From Actinomycetota bacterium (GTDB lineage Bacteria; Actinomycetota; Actinomycetes; S36-B12; UBA10799), in the NCBI GenBank assembly GCA_003452655.1, contig DMNR01000354.1, positions 29,166 through 34,517 of the forward strand: 5,352 nt of DNA, written 5' to 3'. Positions 4,971 to 5,352 of this stretch are shown here, piece by piece (the stretch's first letter is position 1; each line of letters opens with the position of its first letter). A model generated the notes under the pieces. That model saw only the letters and a program-made list of their open reading frames with translations. It ran no database searches and had not been told where the DNA came from. A program made the position numbers and the translations under genes.

Positions 4971-5352
4971 TGAACGCGGTCGAGGCCGACCTTTCGGCAG
5001 TTCGATGGCTGTCTGCGATTCGGCGTGGTCTGGTTGTGGTCGCTGTTCTGGCGGTCGGCAGTGTAGTGATCAACCCACAGTCGGCAATCAATGCGGCAAC
5101 TGCCGCCTTGCTCATTGGCTTACTCGACAAGGGACGGTCACCGAGATCGACGTGGCGAACCATGGCGGCAGGCACCGCGATGTTGTGTGTGGTCACCGCG
5201 CTGATCGGCTTTGCCTCGTCGACTGCCACCACTCTTGGCTTGCTGGTCGTCCTGGCACTGTGTTCCGGGATCAGCATCGGCGTGGAACAACGTGCCCCTC
5301 AGATCTTTCTCTTCGGGGCAATCCTGGCGGCCGGCCAACTCACTAACCCGCT
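4943..5352 (+). CDS. Multi-pass membrane protein, probably FUSC-like (3' end outside window)
   Basis: This frame is open from GTG 4943 to the window edge, giving 136 residues with no stop. After a short amphipathic N-terminus containing RWLSAIRRGL (21-30) come five closely spaced hydrophobic segments: about 30-43, 47-61, 74-91, 97-114 and 121-133. They are joined by short polar or arginine-rich loops such as DKGRSPRSTWR (62-72). A basic N-terminal helix followed by a dense run of short Ala/Gly/Leu-rich membrane helices resembles the N-terminal half of FUSC/aromatic-acid exporter proteins, but no decisive motif is visible. A different membrane family is possible. The other frames here give Arg-, Gly- and Cys-rich products without such segments, which supports this frame. 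GGGGAG (4927-4932), ten bases before the GTG, could be the ribosome binding site. GTG 4964 is an alternative start. The gene is divergent from the P450 and may share its control region. Confidence 0.72.
   Translation, partial: MAGFAHRVTLNAVEADLSAVRWLSAIRRGLVVVAVLAVGSVVINPQSAINAATAALLIGLLDKGRSPRSTWRTMAAGTAMLCVVTALIGFASSTATTLGLLVVLALCSGISIGVEQRAPQIFLFGAILAAGQLTNP

Noticed and set aside
4957..5277. 106-residue minus-strand open frame opposite the membrane gene
   Set aside because: It is antisense to a frame with five coherent hydrophobic segments and has no motif or ribosome binding site of its own.
4822..5346. 174-residue plus-strand open frame across the right end
   Set aside because: The product is rich in Arg, Gly, Cys and Ser with no recognisable domain, and it overlaps both the P450 N-terminus and the frame with clear membrane segments.

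Overview
The window looks like ordinary chromosomal DNA of an actinobacterium (high-GC Gram-positive). GC is moderately high, roughly 60% by eye and not counted. The phosphatase at the left edge is the inositol-monophosphatase-type histidinol-phosphatase typical of Actinobacteria. GTG starts and TANNNT-like -10 boxes placed right at start codons also fit that group. I see no rRNA, tRNA, CRISPR array, insertion sequence, phage gene or attachment site, and no gene-free stretch longer than about 180 bases.

Layout, left to right. (1) 1-744, plus: histidinol-phosphatase HisN, cut at its 5' end by the window. (2) 745-1920, minus: an AI-2E-family multi-pass membrane protein whose stop codon directly abuts the hisN stop. 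(3) 1921-2097: a divergent control region with candidate promoters in both directions and two near-adjacent perfect palindromes. (4) 2098-3504, plus: a soluble PAS-PAS-GGDEF diguanylate cyclase with an SGDEF active-site signature and an intact RxxD inhibitory site. (5) 3501-4862 (possibly to 4901), minus: a cytochrome P450 with all the expected heme, I-helix and ExxR motifs; its stop codon overlaps the cyclase stop codon. (6) 4863-4942: a short divergent region with a GC hairpin and an inverted repeat. (7) 4943-5352, plus: the N-terminal part of a multi-pass membrane protein, probably FUSC-like, cut by the right edge.

Gene orientations alternate (+ - + - +). The genes therefore do not form one operon. 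They form two convergent joins with essentially no space for a terminator (742-747 and 3501-3504) and two divergent promoter regions (about 1921-2097 and 4863-4942). The possible functional pairings are the AI-2E protein with the cyclase, and the P450 with the membrane protein, each sharing a divergent control region. No catalytic pathway connecting all the genes is visible. I did not find a clearly new system. The points most worth a second look are the paired palindromes between the AI-2E and cyclase genes, the terminator-free convergent joins, and the structured start region of the right-hand membrane gene.
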